Origin: Burkholderiaceae bacterium
Lineage (GTDB): Bacteria > Pseudomonadota > Gammaproteobacteria > Burkholderiales > Burkholderiaceae_C
DNA: 64,000 nt
Direction: 5' to 3'
Assembly: GCA_030654805.1 (NCBI GenBank)
Contig: JAURWR010000069.1
Location: 1 to 64,000 of the forward strand
Shown piece after piece: positions 20,343 through 31,303 of the stretch (positions within the stretch are counted from its first letter, which is position 1; each line of letters opens with the position of its first letter). The translations under genes were made by a program, and so were the position numbers. The notes beneath the pieces were generated by a model, which saw nothing but the letters and a program-made list of their open reading frames with translations, did no database searches and was not told the DNA's origin.

Positions 20343-21458
20343 ATGCCTCGACCGTTCAATTTTTCGGCGGGTCCAGCCACCCTTCCTCAGGAGGTTCTGG
20401 AGCAGGCGGCGGCCGAGATGCTGGACTGGCATGGCTGCGGCGTCAGCGTGATGGAAATGAGCCATCGCGGACGCGAGTTCATGTCGATCTGCGCGCAGGC
20501 CGAGCTCGATCTGCGCGAGTTGCTGGCGGTGCCAGCAAACTTTCGCATCCTCTTCATGCAGGGCGGCGGCCTGGGCCAGAACGCGATCGTTCCGATGAAC
20601 CTGATCGGCCGTTCGGCCAGCCGGACGGCCGACTTCGTGTTGACGGGATCGTGGTCGATCAAGTCTCATGCCGAGGCGCGGCGCTACGGCGAGGCACACA
20701 TCGCGGCCGGCTCGGCCACCGGGCGCCAGGCTCAGCTGCCAGCGCCGTCGAGTTGGCGCCTGAGCCCGAATCCGTCGTACGTTCACCTGTGCAGCAACGA
20801 AACCATCGATGGCATCGAGTTCCAGGAGTTGCCCGACCTGCGAACGCTGGGTTGCGACGCACCGCTGGTGATCGACTGTTCGTCGCACATCGCCTCGCGC
20901 CCCATCGACTGGAGCCGGCTCGGCCTGGCCTACGCCGGTGCGCAAAAGAACATCGGCCCTGCCGGGCTGACGCTGGTGTTCGTGCGCGATGACCTGCTGG
21001 ACCATGCGCTGCCGATTTGCCCTGCGGCCTTCAACTACCGCACCGTGGCGGATCAGGGATCGATGTTCAACACACCGCCGACGTACGCGATTTACATCGC
21101 CGGCCTCGTGTTCCAGTGGCTCAAGCGCCAGACAGAATCCGGACTCACCTGCATCGCGGCCATCGAAGCACGCAATCGGGCCAAGGCACAGTTGCTCTAC
21201 GACTGCATCGATGGATCGACGCTGTACCGCAACGAAGTCGATCCGACCTGCCGCTCGCGGATGAACATTCCGTTCTTTCTTGCCGACGAGTCGCTGACCG
21301 ATGCGTTCCTAGCGCAGGCGCGCGAGGCCGGTTTGCTGCAGCTGAAGGGGCACAAGTCGGTCGGTGGGTTGCGCGCAAGCCTTTACAACGCGATGCCGCT
21401 GGAAGGCGTGCAGGCACTCGTCAAACACATGCAAGCGTTCGAGGCAACACATGGCTGA
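20343..21458 (+). CDS. serC: Phosphoserine aminotransferase
   Basis: 371-residue fold-type I PLP enzyme. It opens with [11 protein letters not shown], has the substrate loop MSHRGREF and the PLP lysine in [12 protein letters not shown], and ends with [17 protein letters not shown]. It converts 3-phosphohydroxypyruvate to phosphoserine (serine synthesis) and also serves the pyridoxine pathway. It is the classic second gene of the gyrA-serC-pheA supraoperon and overlaps pheA by eight bases. Confidence 0.97.
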   Translation: MPRPFNFSAGPATLPQEVLEQAAAEMLDWHGCGVSVMEMSHRGREFMSICAQAELDLRELLAVPANFRILFMQGGGLGQNAIVPMNLIGRSASRTADFVLTGSWSIKSHAEARRYGEAHIAAGSATGRQAQLPAPSSWRLSPNPSYVHLCSNETIDGIEFQELPDLRTLGCDAPLVIDCSSHIASRPIDWSRLGLAYAGAQKNIGPAGLTLVFVRDDLLDHALPICPAAFNYRTVADQGSMFNTPPTYAIYIAGLVFQWLKRQTESGLTCIAAIEARNRAKAQLLYDCIDGSTLYRNEVDPTCRSRMNIPFFLADESLTDAFLAQAREAGLLQLKGHKSVGGLRASLYNAMPLEGVQALVKHMQAFEATHG

Positions 21459-22557
21459 CCAGCCCCCCGCACCGAATTCCGATCTGCTGGCCCTGCGCAT
21501 GCAGATCGATGCGCTCGATCGCGACCTGCTCGCACTGCTGAATCAGCGGGCCGCGCTGGCGCTGCAGGTCGGCGAGGTCAAGAAGAAGGAAGGCTCGGTC
21601 GCTTTCCGGCCGGAGCGAGAAGCCCAGGTGATCGACGGGCTCAAAGCAAAGAACGGCGGTCCGCTTTCATCCGACAGCGTTGCGCCGATCTGGCGCGAGA
21701 TCATGTCGGCCTGCCGCGCGCTGGAGACACCGACGCGGGTCGCCTACCTCGGCCCGGCTGGCACGTTCAGCGAATCGGCTGCGCTCGGCTTCTTCGGTTC
21801 GTCGATCGTGAAGGTTCCCTGCGCCAGCATTGACGAGGTGTTTCGTGCAACGACAGCCGGGGCCGCCGATTTCGGCGTGGTGCCAGTCGAGAACTCGACC
21901 GAAGGTGTGGTCGCGCGTTCGCTCGATCTGTTCCTGACGACGCCGCTGTTCATCATCGGCGAGACCAGCATCTTCGTGCGGCACAACCTGCTGCGTCGCG
22001 AAAACACCCTCGACGGAATCGAGGCGGTATGCGCCCATCCGCAGGCGTTGGCGCAATGCCACAACTGGCTCAGCAACCACCTGCCGAATGTCGAGCGGCG
22101 ACCGGTGTCGAGCAACGCCGAAGGCGCGCGACTGGCCAGCCTCGATCCGCGCCTGGCCGCCGTGGCGAGCGAACGCGCCAGCAGCGAATTCGGCCTGCAC
22201 ATCGTGTCTCCAGCGATCCAGGACGACGCCCACAACCGCACCCGTTTTGCTGTGGTCGCCAATCCGCAGCGCCATCCGCAACCGCAGGCCTCCGGGCACG
22301 ACTGCACGAGTCTGGTGGTGTCGGTCGCGAATCGGCCCGGGGCCGTCTACGACATGCTGATGCCGCTGAAGACCCATGGCGTGTCGATGAGCCGGTTCGA
22401 GTCGCGCCCCGCCCGTTCGGGCCAGTGGGAGTACTACTTCTACATCGACGTGCAGGGCCATCCGAGCCAGCCCGAGATGGCGCAGGCCCTGAAAGAGTTG
22501 CGCGGCGTGTGCGCATTCTTCAAGCTGCTCGGCACGTACCCGATCGACGTGCATTGA
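21451..22557 (+). CDS. pheA: Bifunctional chorismate mutase / prephenate dehydratase
   Basis: 368 residues. An AroQ chorismate mutase helix bundle (about 10-90, [19 protein letters not shown]) is followed by a prephenate dehydratase domain (about 97-275, [13 protein letters not shown], catalytic Thr region and VPVENSTEG). A C-terminal ACT domain (about 290-365, [17 protein letters not shown]) allows feedback control by phenylalanine. It converts chorismate to phenylpyruvate. The start was chosen at the ATG after GAGG, inside the end of serC. Confidence 0.97.
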   Translation: MADQPPAPNSDLLALRMQIDALDRDLLALLNQRAALALQVGEVKKKEGSVAFRPEREAQVIDGLKAKNGGPLSSDSVAPIWREIMSACRALETPTRVAYLGPAGTFSESAALGFFGSSIVKVPCASIDEVFRATTAGAADFGVVPVENSTEGVVARSLDLFLTTPLFIIGETSIFVRHNLLRRENTLDGIEAVCAHPQALAQCHNWLSNHLPNVERRPVSSNAEGARLASLDPRLAAVASERASSEFGLHIVSPAIQDDAHNRTRFAVVANPQRHPQPQASGHDCTSLVVSVANRPGAVYDMLMPLKTHGVSMSRFESRPARSGQWEYYFYIDVQGHPSQPEMAQALKELRGVCAFFKLLGTYPIDVH

Positions 22558-22600
22558 TCCCCTGAGACCGTGAGCGCTCTTCGGCAACAAACGCTTGGAC

Positions 22601-22700
22601 TCCCTCGCCCCTTTGGGGAGAGGGTGGGGGTGAGGGGCAGCAGAACACACACCGGCTCTTCGCAGGCCCTCACCCCTGCCCTCTCCCAAAGGGAGAGGGA
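22601..22700. repeat. Paired palindromic REP/BIME-like element between pheA and tyrA
   Basis: TCCCTCGCCCC..GGGGAGAGGGTGGGGGTGAGGG (abbreviated) at 22601-22636 is mirrored by CCCTCACCCCTGCCCTCTCCC..GGGAGAGGGA at 22667-22700. Each half holds its own CTCTCCC/GGGAGAG-type hairpin, and the two are inverted around a 30-bp spacer. Such units produce the spurious peptide LSLWERAGVR seen in many proteobacterial annotations. It fills the only sizeable gap (22558-22730) in the supraoperon. Confidence 0.85.
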
Positions 22701-22730
22701 GCAGATGCCAGAAACACGGAAGCCGACGTG

Positions 22731-23615
22731 ATGTTCAATCAACTCGGCGTGATCGGCTGTGGCCTGATGGGCGGATCGTTCGCGCTTGCGCTGCGCCGCG
22801 CGGGCTTGGTCAAGCGCGTCGTCGGATACAGCAAGTCGCCATCGACGACAGAGAAGGCCAGGCAGATGGGCGTGATCGACCAGGCCGCCGAGTCGGCGCT
22901 GCTGGCCGTGTCCGGGTCGGACATCGTGCTGATGGCGGTGCCGGTGGCGGCCAGCGAAGCGACGTTCCGCGCGATCCGCAACCTGATCGAGCCCGGCGTG
23001 CTGCTGATGGACGTCGGTTCGACCAAGCGTGATGTCGTCGATGCGGCGCGGCGGGTGCTGAAGGACCGGCTGCCGAACTTCGTGCCAGCGCATCCGATCG
23101 CCGGCAAGGAGGTCGCCGGCATCGAACACGCCGACGCGACGCTGTACCAGGGCCGCCAGGTCATCCTGACGCCGCTGCCGCAGACCCTGCCCGACCTGAT
23201 CCAGAAAGCGACCGACGCCTGGGCGGCGGTCGGCTCGCAGGTGCTGCGCATGACACCCGAGAACCACGACGCCGCCTTCGCCGCGATCAGCCACCTGCCG
23301 CACCTGCTGGCCTTCGCCTACTTCAACGGCGTGGCCGGGCAGCCGGCGGGGCGCGATTTCCTGTCGCTGGCCGGCCCGGGCTTCCGCGATTTCACGCGCA
23401 TCGCCGCGAGCGACCCGACGGTGTGGCGCGACATCCTGCTGGCCAACCGCGAGGAGCTGCTGAAGCAATCGAAACAGTTCCGGCAGGCCCTCGATGCGAT
23501 GGAGTACGTGATGACCAGCGGCAACGCCGACGCACTGGAAGAATTGATCCGCGCGGCATCGACTGCGCGTTCTGGCTGGGCGATGAACTCCGGCAAGAGC
23601 GGCCCACCGCGCTGA
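22731..23615 (+). CDS. tyrA: Prephenate dehydrogenase family protein
   Basis: 294 residues. An N-terminal Rossmann NAD(P) domain opens with [15 protein letters not shown], followed by the TyrA motifs [25 protein letters not shown] and the helical C-domain motif [10 protein letters not shown] (catalytic His). It oxidatively decarboxylates prephenate (or arogenate) toward tyrosine. The ATG is preceded by GGAAG; a GTG three bases earlier is also possible. It is free-standing here, not fused to aroA as in pseudomonads. Confidence 0.95.
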   Translation: MFNQLGVIGCGLMGGSFALALRRAGLVKRVVGYSKSPSTTEKARQMGVIDQAAESALLAVSGSDIVLMAVPVAASEATFRAIRNLIEPGVLLMDVGSTKRDVVDAARRVLKDRLPNFVPAHPIAGKEVAGIEHADATLYQGRQVILTPLPQTLPDLIQKATDAWAAVGSQVLRMTPENHDAAFAAISHLPHLLAFAYFNGVAGQPAGRDFLSLAGPGFRDFTRIAASDPTVWRDILLANREELLKQSKQFRQALDAMEYVMTSGNADALEELIRAASTARSGWAMNSGKSGPPR

Positions 23616-23689
23616 CGCGCCATCCACGCTCGCGGACACGGCCCTGGCGCCGCGCTGCAAACTCAGACAGATCTTTCCCTCGCCCCACG

Positions 23690-25708
23690 ATGTACGCCAT
23701 TCCCTTCCTTGATATTCCCCCGCTGCTGCATGCCGGCGGCACCGTGCGCCTGCCTGGCTCGAAGAGCATCTCGAACCGCGTGCTGCTGCTCGCCGGGCTC
23801 AGCGAGGGCACGACGACGATCCACGATCTGCTCGATTCGGACGACACGCAGGTGATGCTGACGGCGCTGCGCACGCTGGGCTGCGGCATCGAATCCGTCG
23901 CTGGCAGCCTGCGCATCACCGGACTCGGCGGTCGGCTTCAGGGCAAGGAAGCCGCACTGTTTCTCGGCAACGCGGGCACCGCGATGCGCCCGCTGACCGC
24001 CGCGCTGGCGATGCTTGCCGCCACCCAGGGCGGTACGTTCGAGCTGAGCGGTGTGCCGAGGATGCACGAACGGCCGATCGCCGACTTGGTCGACGCGCTG
24101 CGCCCGCTGGGCTGCCGCATCGATTACCTGGGTCAGACGGGCTACCCGCCGCTGCGGTTGCTGCCGGGTTCCGGTGCGCTCGACCTGTCGGCCCCCATCC
24201 GCGTGCGTGGCGACGTGTCCAGCCAGTTTCTGACGGCGATGCTGCTGGCCTTGCCGCTGCTGACTGAGCATCAAGAGGCCGTCATCGACATCGACGGCGA
24301 GTTGATCTCGAAGCCCTACATCGAGATCACGCTGAACCTGCTGGCGCGCTTCGGCATTTCGGTGCAGCGCGACGGCTGGCAGCGCTTCGTCGTCCCGGCC
24401 GGCAGCCGCTACCGGTCACCGGGCAGCATCCATGTCGAGGGCGATGCCTCGTCGGCCTCGTACTTCATCGCGCTCGGCGCGATCGCCTCGACCGACTCCC
24501 CGTTGCGAATCGAGGGGGTCGGCACCGACTCGATCCAGGGTGACATCCGCTTCGTCGAAGCGGCGCAAGCGATGGGTGCGCAGGTCACCGGCGGCGCCGG
24601 CTGGATCGAGGTACGCCGAGGCCGCTGGCCGCTGGCCGCGATCGACCTCGACTGCAACCACATTCCCGACGCAGCGATGACGCTGGCGGTGATGGCGCTG
24701 TACGCCGATGGCCCCAGCCGCCTGACCAACATTGCCAGTTGGCGCGTCAAGGAGACCGACCGCATCGCGGCGATGGCGATCGAGTTGCGCAAGCTCGGCG
24801 CCACCGTGGTCGAAGGGCCGGATTTCATCGAGATCACCCCACCGCTGCGCTGGACACCGGCGGTGATCCACACCTACGACGACCATCGCGTGGCGATGTG
24901 CTTCTCACTGGCGGCCTACAACGCGCTGGCTGAGCCCACGCCGGCGAATCCCGTCGCCGTGCGGATCCTTGACCCGAAATGCGTCGGAAAGACCTTTCCC
25001 GACTACTTCGAAACGCTTTTCTCGGTGGCCGGCACCAAGCCGGAGTGGATCCCCGTGATCACTGTCGACGGACCGACCGCCTCGGGCAAGGGCACGGTCG
25101 CGAGCGCCCTGTCGGACCGACTGGGCTACCACGTCCTCGACTCGGGCGTTCTGTACCGGGCCACGGCCCTGGCGGCGATCCGCAGCGGCGTCCAGGCCGA
25201 CGATGCATCCGGGCTGGCCGCGCTGGCCGAGGCGCTCGACCTCGGTTTCGACTCCGGGAAGATCCGTCTGGGTGGTGCCGATGTCACCGCACTGCTGCGC
25301 GACGAAGAGGTCGGGGCGCTGGCCTCACGGATTTCTGCCCTGCCGGAGGTGCGCCAGGCGCTGCTCAGACTGCAGTTCTCGTTCCGGCGCCTGCCGGGGC
25401 TGGTGGCCGACGGCCGCGTCATGGGCACGGTTGTCTTTCCCGACGCCGATCTCAAGATCTACCTGACGGCCAGCGCCGAAGCACGCGCCCAGAGACGGCA
25501 GCAGCAGTTGGAGGCAGCAGGCGTTTCGACTACACTCGCGGGCTTGCTTGCAGGTTTGCGGGAGCGTGACGCGCGGGATCAAAACCGTGTCATCGCCCCT
25601 CTGAAACCAGCGGCAGATGCGGTGCTTCTGGACAACTCGGCGCTGACCATCGAATCGACGGTGGACGCGGTGAAAGACCTCTGGGAGCAACGCCGACCGT
25701 TCGCCTGA
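23690..25708 (+). CDS. aroA-cmk: Bifunctional EPSP synthase / cytidylate kinase (AroA-Cmk fusion)
   Basis: 672 residues in one uninterrupted frame. Residues 1 to about 440 are 3-phosphoshikimate 1-carboxyvinyltransferase ([46 protein letters not shown]). After a short hinge (about 440-450), residues about 452-672 are a full cytidylate kinase (Walker [44 protein letters not shown]). It unites the shikimate-pathway step with CMP phosphorylation, two genes that are adjacent in most relatives. No stop or frameshift separates them, so it is a real fusion and is annotated as such in some Burkholderiales. The start MYAIPFLD fits the family. Confidence 0.95.
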   Translation: MYAIPFLDIPPLLHAGGTVRLPGSKSISNRVLLLAGLSEGTTTIHDLLDSDDTQVMLTALRTLGCGIESVAGSLRITGLGGRLQGKEAALFLGNAGTAMRPLTAALAMLAATQGGTFELSGVPRMHERPIADLVDALRPLGCRIDYLGQTGYPPLRLLPGSGALDLSAPIRVRGDVSSQFLTAMLLALPLLTEHQEAVIDIDGELISKPYIEITLNLLARFGISVQRDGWQRFVVPAGSRYRSPGSIHVEGDASSASYFIALGAIASTDSPLRIEGVGTDSIQGDIRFVEAAQAMGAQVTGGAGWIEVRRGRWPLAAIDLDCNHIPDAAMTLAVMALYADGPSRLTNIASWRVKETDRIAAMAIELRKLGATVVEGPDFIEITPPLRWTPAVIHTYDDHRVAMCFSLAAYNALAEPTPANPVAVRILDPKCVGKTFPDYFETLFSVAGTKPEWIPVITVDGPTASGKGTVASALSDRLGYHVLDSGVLYRATALAAIRSGVQADDASGLAALAEALDLGFDSGKIRLGGADVTALLRDEEVGALASRISALPEVRQALLRLQFSFRRLPGLVADGRVMGTVVFPDADLKIYLTASAEARAQRRQQQLEAAGVSTTLAGLLAGLRERDARDQNRVIAPLKPAADAVLLDNSALTIESTVDAVKDLWEQRRPFA

Positions 25709-25816
25709 CGGCGAACAACCCCGACCCAGCGCCTTCCCTCCGTGCCGTTCCAGGCACACCGAGGCACTGGATTCGACAACTCAACCCCGCAGCCCCGGCT
25801 GCACCGGAAACACCCC

Positions 25817-27538
25817 ATGTCACAACCCCAAACTGCCATCACCGAAGGCGGCGAATCGTTCGCCGACATGTTCAACGAATCGCTGACGCGCTCTGAGATG
25901 CGCATGGGCGAGGTCATCACTGCCGAAGTGGTGCGCGTCGAACACAGCTTCGTGGTGGTGAACGCAGGCCTCAAGTCCGAAGCCTACGTGCCGATCGAGG
26001 AATTCAAGAACGACCACGGCGAGCTCGAAGTCCAGGTCGGCGATTTCGTCTCGGTCGCGATCGACGCGGTCGAGAACGGCTACGGCGACACCATCCTGTC
26101 GCGCGACAAGGCCAAGCGCCTCGCGTCGTGGCTTTCCTTGGAAACCTCGCTGGAATCGGGCGAGTTCGTCACCGGCACGGTGAACGGCAAGGTCAAGGGT
26201 GGCCTGACGGTGCTGGTCAACGGCATCCGCGCCTTCCTGCCGGGCTCGCTGCTCGACACGCGTCCGGTCAAGGACATGAGCCCGTACGAGGGCAAGACGA
26301 TGGAGTTCAAGGTCATCAAGCTCGACCGCAAGCGCAACAACGTCGTGTTGTCGCGCCGCGCTGTGGTCGAAGCCTCGATGGGCGAGGAACGCGCCAAGCT
26401 GCTGGGCACGCTGGCCGAAGGCGCCATCGTGACCGGCGTGGTCAAGAACATCACCGAATACGGTGCGTTCGTCGACCTCGGCGGCATCGATGGCCTGCTG
26501 CACATCACCGACATGGCCTGGCGTCGCGTGCGTCACCCGAGCGAAGTGGTGCAGGTCGGCCAGGAACTGCAGGCCAAGATCCTCAAGTTCGACGCCGAGA
26601 AGAACCGTGTCTCGCTGGGCATCAAGCAGCTGGGCGACGATCCTTGGCACGGCGTGTCGCGCCGCTACCCGAACAGCACCCGCCTGTTCGGCAAGATCAC
26701 CAACATCGCCGACTACGGTGCGTTCGTCGAGATCGAGCCGGGCATCGAAGGCCTGGTGCACGTCTCGGAAATGGACTGGACCAACAAGAACGTGGCTCCC
26801 TCGAAGATCGTTGCCCTGGGCGACGAGGTCGAAGTCATGGTTCTGGAAATCGACGAAGACAAGCGCCGCATCAGCCTCGGCATGAAGCAGTGCAAGGCCA
26901 ACCCGTGGGAAGAGTTCTCGACCACCGTGCAGCGCGGCGACCGCGTCAAGGGCCCCGTCAAGTCGATCACCGACTTCGGCGTGTTCGTCGGCCTGGCTGC
27001 CGGCATCGACGGCTTGGTGCACCTGTCCGACCTGTCCTGGCACGAGCCGGGCGAAGCGGCCGTGCGCAACTTCAAGAAGGGCCAGGAAGTCGAAGCGATC
27101 GTGCTGGCGGTGGACGTCGAACGCGAGCGCATTTCGCTCGGCATCAAGCAACTCGACAGCGATCCGTTCACCACCTACACCTCGGTCAACGACCGCGGCA
27201 TGATCGTGACCGGCCAGGTCAAGACGGTCGATGCGCGTGGCGCTGAGGTGCAGTTGGCCGACGACGTGACGGCTTATCTGCGCGCTTCTGAAATCAGCCG
27301 CGACCGCGTCGAAGACGCACGCAACATGCTGAAGGAAGGCGACGAAGTCAACGCCCTGATCATCAACGTCGACCGCAAGACGCGCTCGATCCAGTTGTCG
27401 ATCAAGGCCAAGGACAACGCCGACAACCAGGAAGCCATGACGCGCCTGTCGCAGACCAGCGAGCGTGAGAACGCTGGAACGACGAGCCTGGGCGCCCTGC
27501 TGCGTGCCAAGCTCGACAACCAGGGCGGCAACCCCTGA
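25817..27538 (+). CDS. rpsA: 30S ribosomal protein S1
   Basis: 573 residues with six S1 RNA-binding repeats. Examples are [27 protein letters not shown], repeated with variations such as [28 protein letters not shown] (abbreviated motifs, repeats 3 and 4). It recruits mRNA to the 30S subunit. The start MSQPQT gives the standard N-terminus ([10 protein letters not shown]); there is little Shine-Dalgarno sequence upstream, as is usual for S1. It lies between cmk and ihfB as in most proteobacteria. Confidence 0.98.
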   Translation: MSQPQTAITEGGESFADMFNESLTRSEMRMGEVITAEVVRVEHSFVVVNAGLKSEAYVPIEEFKNDHGELEVQVGDFVSVAIDAVENGYGDTILSRDKAKRLASWLSLETSLESGEFVTGTVNGKVKGGLTVLVNGIRAFLPGSLLDTRPVKDMSPYEGKTMEFKVIKLDRKRNNVVLSRRAVVEASMGEERAKLLGTLAEGAIVTGVVKNITEYGAFVDLGGIDGLLHITDMAWRRVRHPSEVVQVGQELQAKILKFDAEKNRVSLGIKQLGDDPWHGVSRRYPNSTRLFGKITNIADYGAFVEIEPGIEGLVHVSEMDWTNKNVAPSKIVALGDEVEVMVLEIDEDKRRISLGMKQCKANPWEEFSTTVQRGDRVKGPVKSITDFGVFVGLAAGIDGLVHLSDLSWHEPGEAAVRNFKKGQEVEAIVLAVDVERERISLGIKQLDSDPFTTYTSVNDRGMIVTGQVKTVDARGAEVQLADDVTAYLRASEISRDRVEDARNMLKEGDEVNALIINVDRKTRSIQLSIKAKDNADNQEAMTRLSQTSERENAGTTSLGALLRAKLDNQGGNP

Positions 27539-27579
27539 GCCTGGGAGCGGCCGTCGCCATGGATGGAATGAAGGATGGC

Positions 27580-27930
27580 ATGACGCGCTCGGACCTGGTG
27601 AGCCGGCTGGCTGAACGTTTCAGTCAACTGACCCACCGGGACACCGAGTCGGCAGTCAAGATCGTTCTCGATGCGATGTCCGATGCGCTGGCGCGCGGAC
27701 ACCGCATCGAAATCCGTGGCTTCGGCAGCTTCTCGATCAATCGCCGCCCGCCCCGTGTGGGCCGCAACCCACGCTCCGGCGAGCAGGTGGTGGTCCCGGA
27801 AAAACTGGTGCCTCACTTCAAGCCCGGCAAGGCCTTGCGCGAGGCAGTGGACATGCACCTGCCCGCCGACGGATCCCCGCCGGCCGCACCAGGCGCGACC
27901 CGAACCGGACACGGCGGCGAAATCCGATAG
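27580..27930 (+). CDS. ihfB: Integration host factor subunit beta
   Basis: 116 residues. It has an HU/IHF fold with [14 protein letters not shown] at the N-terminus, the DNA-bending arm [23 protein letters not shown] (core GFGSF, GRNP) and [12 protein letters not shown]. It is about 20 residues longer than E. coli IhfB because of a Pro/Gly/Arg-rich C-terminal tail. The start at MTRSDL matches the family and has AAGGA four bases upstream; an ATG at 27559 would add seven residues. Confidence 0.95.
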   Translation: MTRSDLVSRLAERFSQLTHRDTESAVKIVLDAMSDALARGHRIEIRGFGSFSINRRPPRVGRNPRSGEQVVVPEKLVPHFKPGKALREAVDMHLPADGSPPAAPGATRTGHGGEIR

Positions 27931-28011
27931 GCTGGCGCCCGGAAGCCGCGATGTCGCGGTTTCGCCCGATGGGCCGATTCACGCCGTGGGCCCTGTTGTT
28001 GCGGAGACGTC

Positions 28012-28320
28012 ATGCGCGTGATCACCTGGGTTTTCAGAGTCTTCGTCTTCTTCGCACTGTTCGCGTTCGCGCTGAACAACAAGCAGGAGGCCGGTGTGAA
28101 CTGGTTCTTCGGCTACGAGTGGCGCGCGCCGATGGTGTTCATCGTGCTGGCTGCCTTCGGTGTGGGCTGCGCGTTTGGCGTGATCGCCATGGTGCCGGGT
28201 TGGTGGAAACATCGCCGCATCGCGAAGCGCATGCCTTCGCTGCCCGCTGACCGGGACGCGCAAAATCCGCTGGCGGCTGTGCCTCCGATCCCCGAGCACC
28301 CGCCTCGCGATGGACTTTGA
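28012..28320 (+). CDS. lapA: Lipopolysaccharide assembly protein A domain protein
   Basis: 102 residues with two transmembrane helices (about 5-22 and 40-62) joined by NNKQEAGVNWFFGYEWRAP. The NxxxVxxxF-type pattern is typical of LapA (DUF1049). A basic cytoplasmic tail follows. LapA works with LapB at the inner membrane to balance LPS synthesis. GGAG precedes the ATG and the gene overlaps lapB by 11 bp. Confidence 0.9.
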   Translation: MRVITWVFRVFVFFALFAFALNNKQEAGVNWFFGYEWRAPMVFIVLAAFGVGCAFGVIAMVPGWWKHRRIAKRMPSLPADRDAQNPLAAVPPIPEHPPRDGL

Positions 28321-29467
28321 CATTCAGTGGTTGCTGCTAGGCCTGCCCGTCGCGTTCGCGCTGGGCTGGCTGGCCTCGCGCTTCGACTTCCGCCAGCTCA
28401 AGCGCGAACAGCGCGATGCGCCGAAGGCCTATTTCAAGGGTCTGAACCTGCTGCTCAACGAGCAGCACGACAAGGCAATCGATGCCTTCATCGAGGCCGT
28501 CCAGCAAGACCCCGACACCAGCGACCTGCACTTCGCGCTGGGCAACCTGTTTCGCCGTCGCGGGGAGTACGAGCGCGCAGTGCGCGTGCATCAACACCTG
28601 CTGAACCGCGCCGATCTGCCACCAGCCGAGCGCGATCGGGCGCAGCACGGCCTGGCCCAGGACTTCATGCAGGCCGGCCTGTTCGACCGCGCCGAGACCG
28701 CGTGGCGCGCACTGGAAGGCACCGCCTACGACACCGATGCGCGCCTCGCGCTGCTGACGCTGCACGAGCGGTCGCGCGACTGGCGCTCCGCCGTCGACGA
28801 CGCGCAGAAGCTCGAACGCGGCAGCACCGGCTCGTACGCGTCGCGCATCGCGCACTACTGGTGCGAGCTCGCCCTCGAAGCCGACGCGAGACAGCAGCCG
28901 GGCGACGCCGACGACGCGCTGCGGCGCGCCCATGAAGCAGCGCCGCAGGCCGCGCGGCCGATGGTGATGGCCGGCCGCCGGCTGGCCCGGCAAGGGCGCC
29001 ATGCCGAAGCCATCGAGGTGTGGAACGAGCTGCTGGCGACCCATCCGGCCAGCTTCAATCTGGTTGCCGCGGACTACGCGACCAGCGCCATCGCCTGCGC
29101 AGCGCAGGACACCGCCCGGCTGAGGCTGCTGGCGCTGCACCAGAAGAAGCCGAGCATCGACCTGCTGAACGCGATCGGCGCGCTCGACACCGACCCGGCT
29201 TCGCGGCGCGATCGCATCCGCACCCAGCTGTCGCTGCTGCCCACGCTGTCGGCGGCGCAGGCGGTGCTGCGCGAGCACGAGGCGTCAGCGGCGCCGCTGC
29301 TGCCTGCCGACCTCCAGGCGGTCAACGAGGTCATCGGCCGGGCCGCCAAGGCCGGCCAGCGCTACCGTTGCGCGGCCTGCGGTTTCGAGGCGCAGCACCA
29401 CCACTGGCAATGCCCCGGCTGCCTGGGTTGGGACACCTACCCGCCACAGCGTCTCGAAGAGCTCTGA
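28310..29467 (+). CDS. lapB: Lipopolysaccharide assembly protein B (TPR and rubredoxin-type zinc domain)
   Basis: 385 residues. An N-terminal membrane helix (about 5-20) is followed by a cytoplasmic array of TPR motifs (KAYFKGLNLLLNEQHDKAIDAF, core residues about 39-60, then several more). The C-terminal rubredoxin-like knuckle has two CxxC pairs (YRCAACGF, QCPGCLGWD). LapB couples LpxC turnover by FtsH to LPS demand. Overlap with lapA and the position after ihfB are standard. Confidence 0.95.
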   Translation: MDFDIQWLLLGLPVAFALGWLASRFDFRQLKREQRDAPKAYFKGLNLLLNEQHDKAIDAFIEAVQQDPDTSDLHFALGNLFRRRGEYERAVRVHQHLLNRADLPPAERDRAQHGLAQDFMQAGLFDRAETAWRALEGTAYDTDARLALLTLHERSRDWRSAVDDAQKLERGSTGSYASRIAHYWCELALEADARQQPGDADDALRRAHEAAPQAARPMVMAGRRLARQGRHAEAIEVWNELLATHPASFNLVAADYATSAIACAAQDTARLRLLALHQKKPSIDLLNAIGALDTDPASRRDRIRTQLSLLPTLSAAQAVLREHEASAAPLLPADLQAVNEVIGRAAKAGQRYRCAACGFEAQHHHWQCPGCLGWDTYPPQRLEEL

Positions 29468-29481
29468 CCGCACCGCGCCCG

Positions 29482-31272
29482 ATGGCCCGCCACGCGTCGA
29501 ACGACCTCTACCTGCGGCTGATCAGGCGCATCCGACCGCATTGGCGGACCTTCGCGCTCGGCATCCTCGCGATGGTCGGCTACGCCGCGACCGAGACCGC
29601 GCTGCCGGCACTGCTGAAGGAATTGCTCGACGGCAGCTTCGTCAACCGCGATCCGGCATCGATCCACGCGATGCCGGTGCTCATCGTGCTGCTGTTCCTC
29701 GCGCGCGGCCTGACCGATTTCGTGCATGTGGCGGCGCTCAACGCGGTGGCCAGCAAGGTGGTGCTCGAACTGCGCACCGACATGTTCGACAAGTTGCTGC
29801 ACCTGCCGGCCAGTCACTTCGACCGCGAGCCGAGCGCGGCGCTGATGTCGAAGTTGACCTACAACGCGCAGCAGGTCAGCCCGATCATCACGGTGTCGCT
29901 GATCACCATCGTCAAGGACAGCCTGATCGTCGTCGGCCTGCTCGGCTACATGCTGTACCTGAACTGGCAGCTGTCGCTGGCGTTCTTCACCGTGCTGCCG
30001 GTCATCGCCTGGGTGATCCGCTCGGTCAGCCGGCGCCTGCGCAGCCTGAGCCACGGGCAGCAGACGTCGATGGGGACCATGTCGCACGTGGTCGACGAGG
30101 TCATCGGCGGACACCGCGAGATCAAGATCTTCGCCGGCGAAGCCTACGAGTCGAAGCGCTTCCACCAGGTCGCCAACGCGCTGCGCCGCTACACGATGAA
30201 GGCGGTGACGACCTCGGCGGCCAACGGCCCGATCGTGCAGGCCATCGCGGTGCTGGCGCTGGCGGTGATCATCTATTACGCGTCGATCCAGTCGAGCCAG
30301 AACCAGCTCACGGTCGGTGGTTTCGTGTCGTTCTTCAGCGCGATGGCCTTGCTGCTGGCGCCGCTGAAGCGCTTGTCCAACGTCAACGAGGTGCTGCAGC
30401 GCGGTCTGGCGGCGGCCAGCAGCGTGTTCGAGGTCATCGACACGCCGAACGAGCCCGACGAAGGCGCCCGCACGCTGGGCCGATCGACCGGCCACCTGCA
30501 GTTCGAGGCGGCAGGCTTTCGCTATCCACAAGCCGAGCGCGATGCGCTGATCGACATCACGCTGGACATCCGACCCGGTGAGTCGGTGGCGCTGGTCGGC
30601 TCGTCGGGCAGCGGCAAGTCGACGCTGATGTCGACGATCCCGCGCTTCCATGCGCTGGACCGCGGGGCGATCCGCCTCGACGGCATCGACATCCGCGAAC
30701 TGACGCTGGCCGATCTGCGCGCCAACATCGCGCTGGTGACCCAGCACGTGGTTCTGTTCAACGACACGGTGGCCGCCAACATCGCCTACGGCCTGAAGAA
30801 CACGGCCTCCGAAGCCGACATCGTCGCGGCCGCCGAGGCCGCGCACGCGATGGACTTCATCCGCGAACTGCCCCAGGGCCTGGCGACGCCGATCGGCGAG
30901 AACGGTGCGCGCTTGTCCGGCGGACAGCGTCAGCGCATCTCGATCGCCCGCGCGCTGCTGAAGGACGCGCCGATCCTGCTGCTCGACGAGGCCACCTCGG
31001 CGCTCGACACCGAATCGGAGCGCCTGGTGCAGGTCGCCATCGACAACCTGAAGCGCGGCCGCACCACGCTGACGATCGCGCACCGGTTGTCGACGATCGC
31101 GAACGCCGACCGCGTGGTGGTGATGGACCAAGGCCGCATCGCCGAGGTCGGCACGCACGCCGAGTTGCTGGCACAGGGCGGCATCTACTGCCGGCTGCAT
31201 CGCATGCAGTTCGGCACCGCCGAGACCTCGGCAACGCCGTCGGCGCCGACCGTCGCCGATGTGCTGAGCTGA
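29482..31272 (+). CDS. msbA: Lipid A export ABC transporter, ATP-binding/permease
   Basis: 596 residues. An N-terminal six-helix exporter domain (about 1-315) is followed by an ATPase domain with Walker A GSSGSGKST, Q-loop VTQHVVLF, signature LSGGQRQR, Walker B ILLLDEATSALD and the H-loop His in TIAHRLST. It flips lipid A-core across the inner membrane. It starts 14 bases after lapB and leads into LPS glycosyltransferase genes, which supports MsbA over a drug exporter. Confidence 0.94.
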   Translation: MARHASNDLYLRLIRRIRPHWRTFALGILAMVGYAATETALPALLKELLDGSFVNRDPASIHAMPVLIVLLFLARGLTDFVHVAALNAVASKVVLELRTDMFDKLLHLPASHFDREPSAALMSKLTYNAQQVSPIITVSLITIVKDSLIVVGLLGYMLYLNWQLSLAFFTVLPVIAWVIRSVSRRLRSLSHGQQTSMGTMSHVVDEVIGGHREIKIFAGEAYESKRFHQVANALRRYTMKAVTTSAANGPIVQAIAVLALAVIIYYASIQSSQNQLTVGGFVSFFSAMALLLAPLKRLSNVNEVLQRGLAAASSVFEVIDTPNEPDEGARTLGRSTGHLQFEAAGFRYPQAERDALIDITLDIRPGESVALVGSSGSGKSTLMSTIPRFHALDRGAIRLDGIDIRELTLADLRANIALVTQHVVLFNDTVAANIAYGLKNTASEADIVAAAEAAHAMDFIRELPQGLATPIGENGARLSGGQRQRISIARALLKDAPILLLDEATSALDTESERLVQVAIDNLKRGRTTLTIAHRLSTIANADRVVVMDQGRIAEVGTHAELLAQGGIYCRLHRMQFGTAETSATPSAPTVADVLS

Positions 31273-31303
31273 TGGCGGCAGCGCCCCTCCCTCACCCGGT
31301 GGC

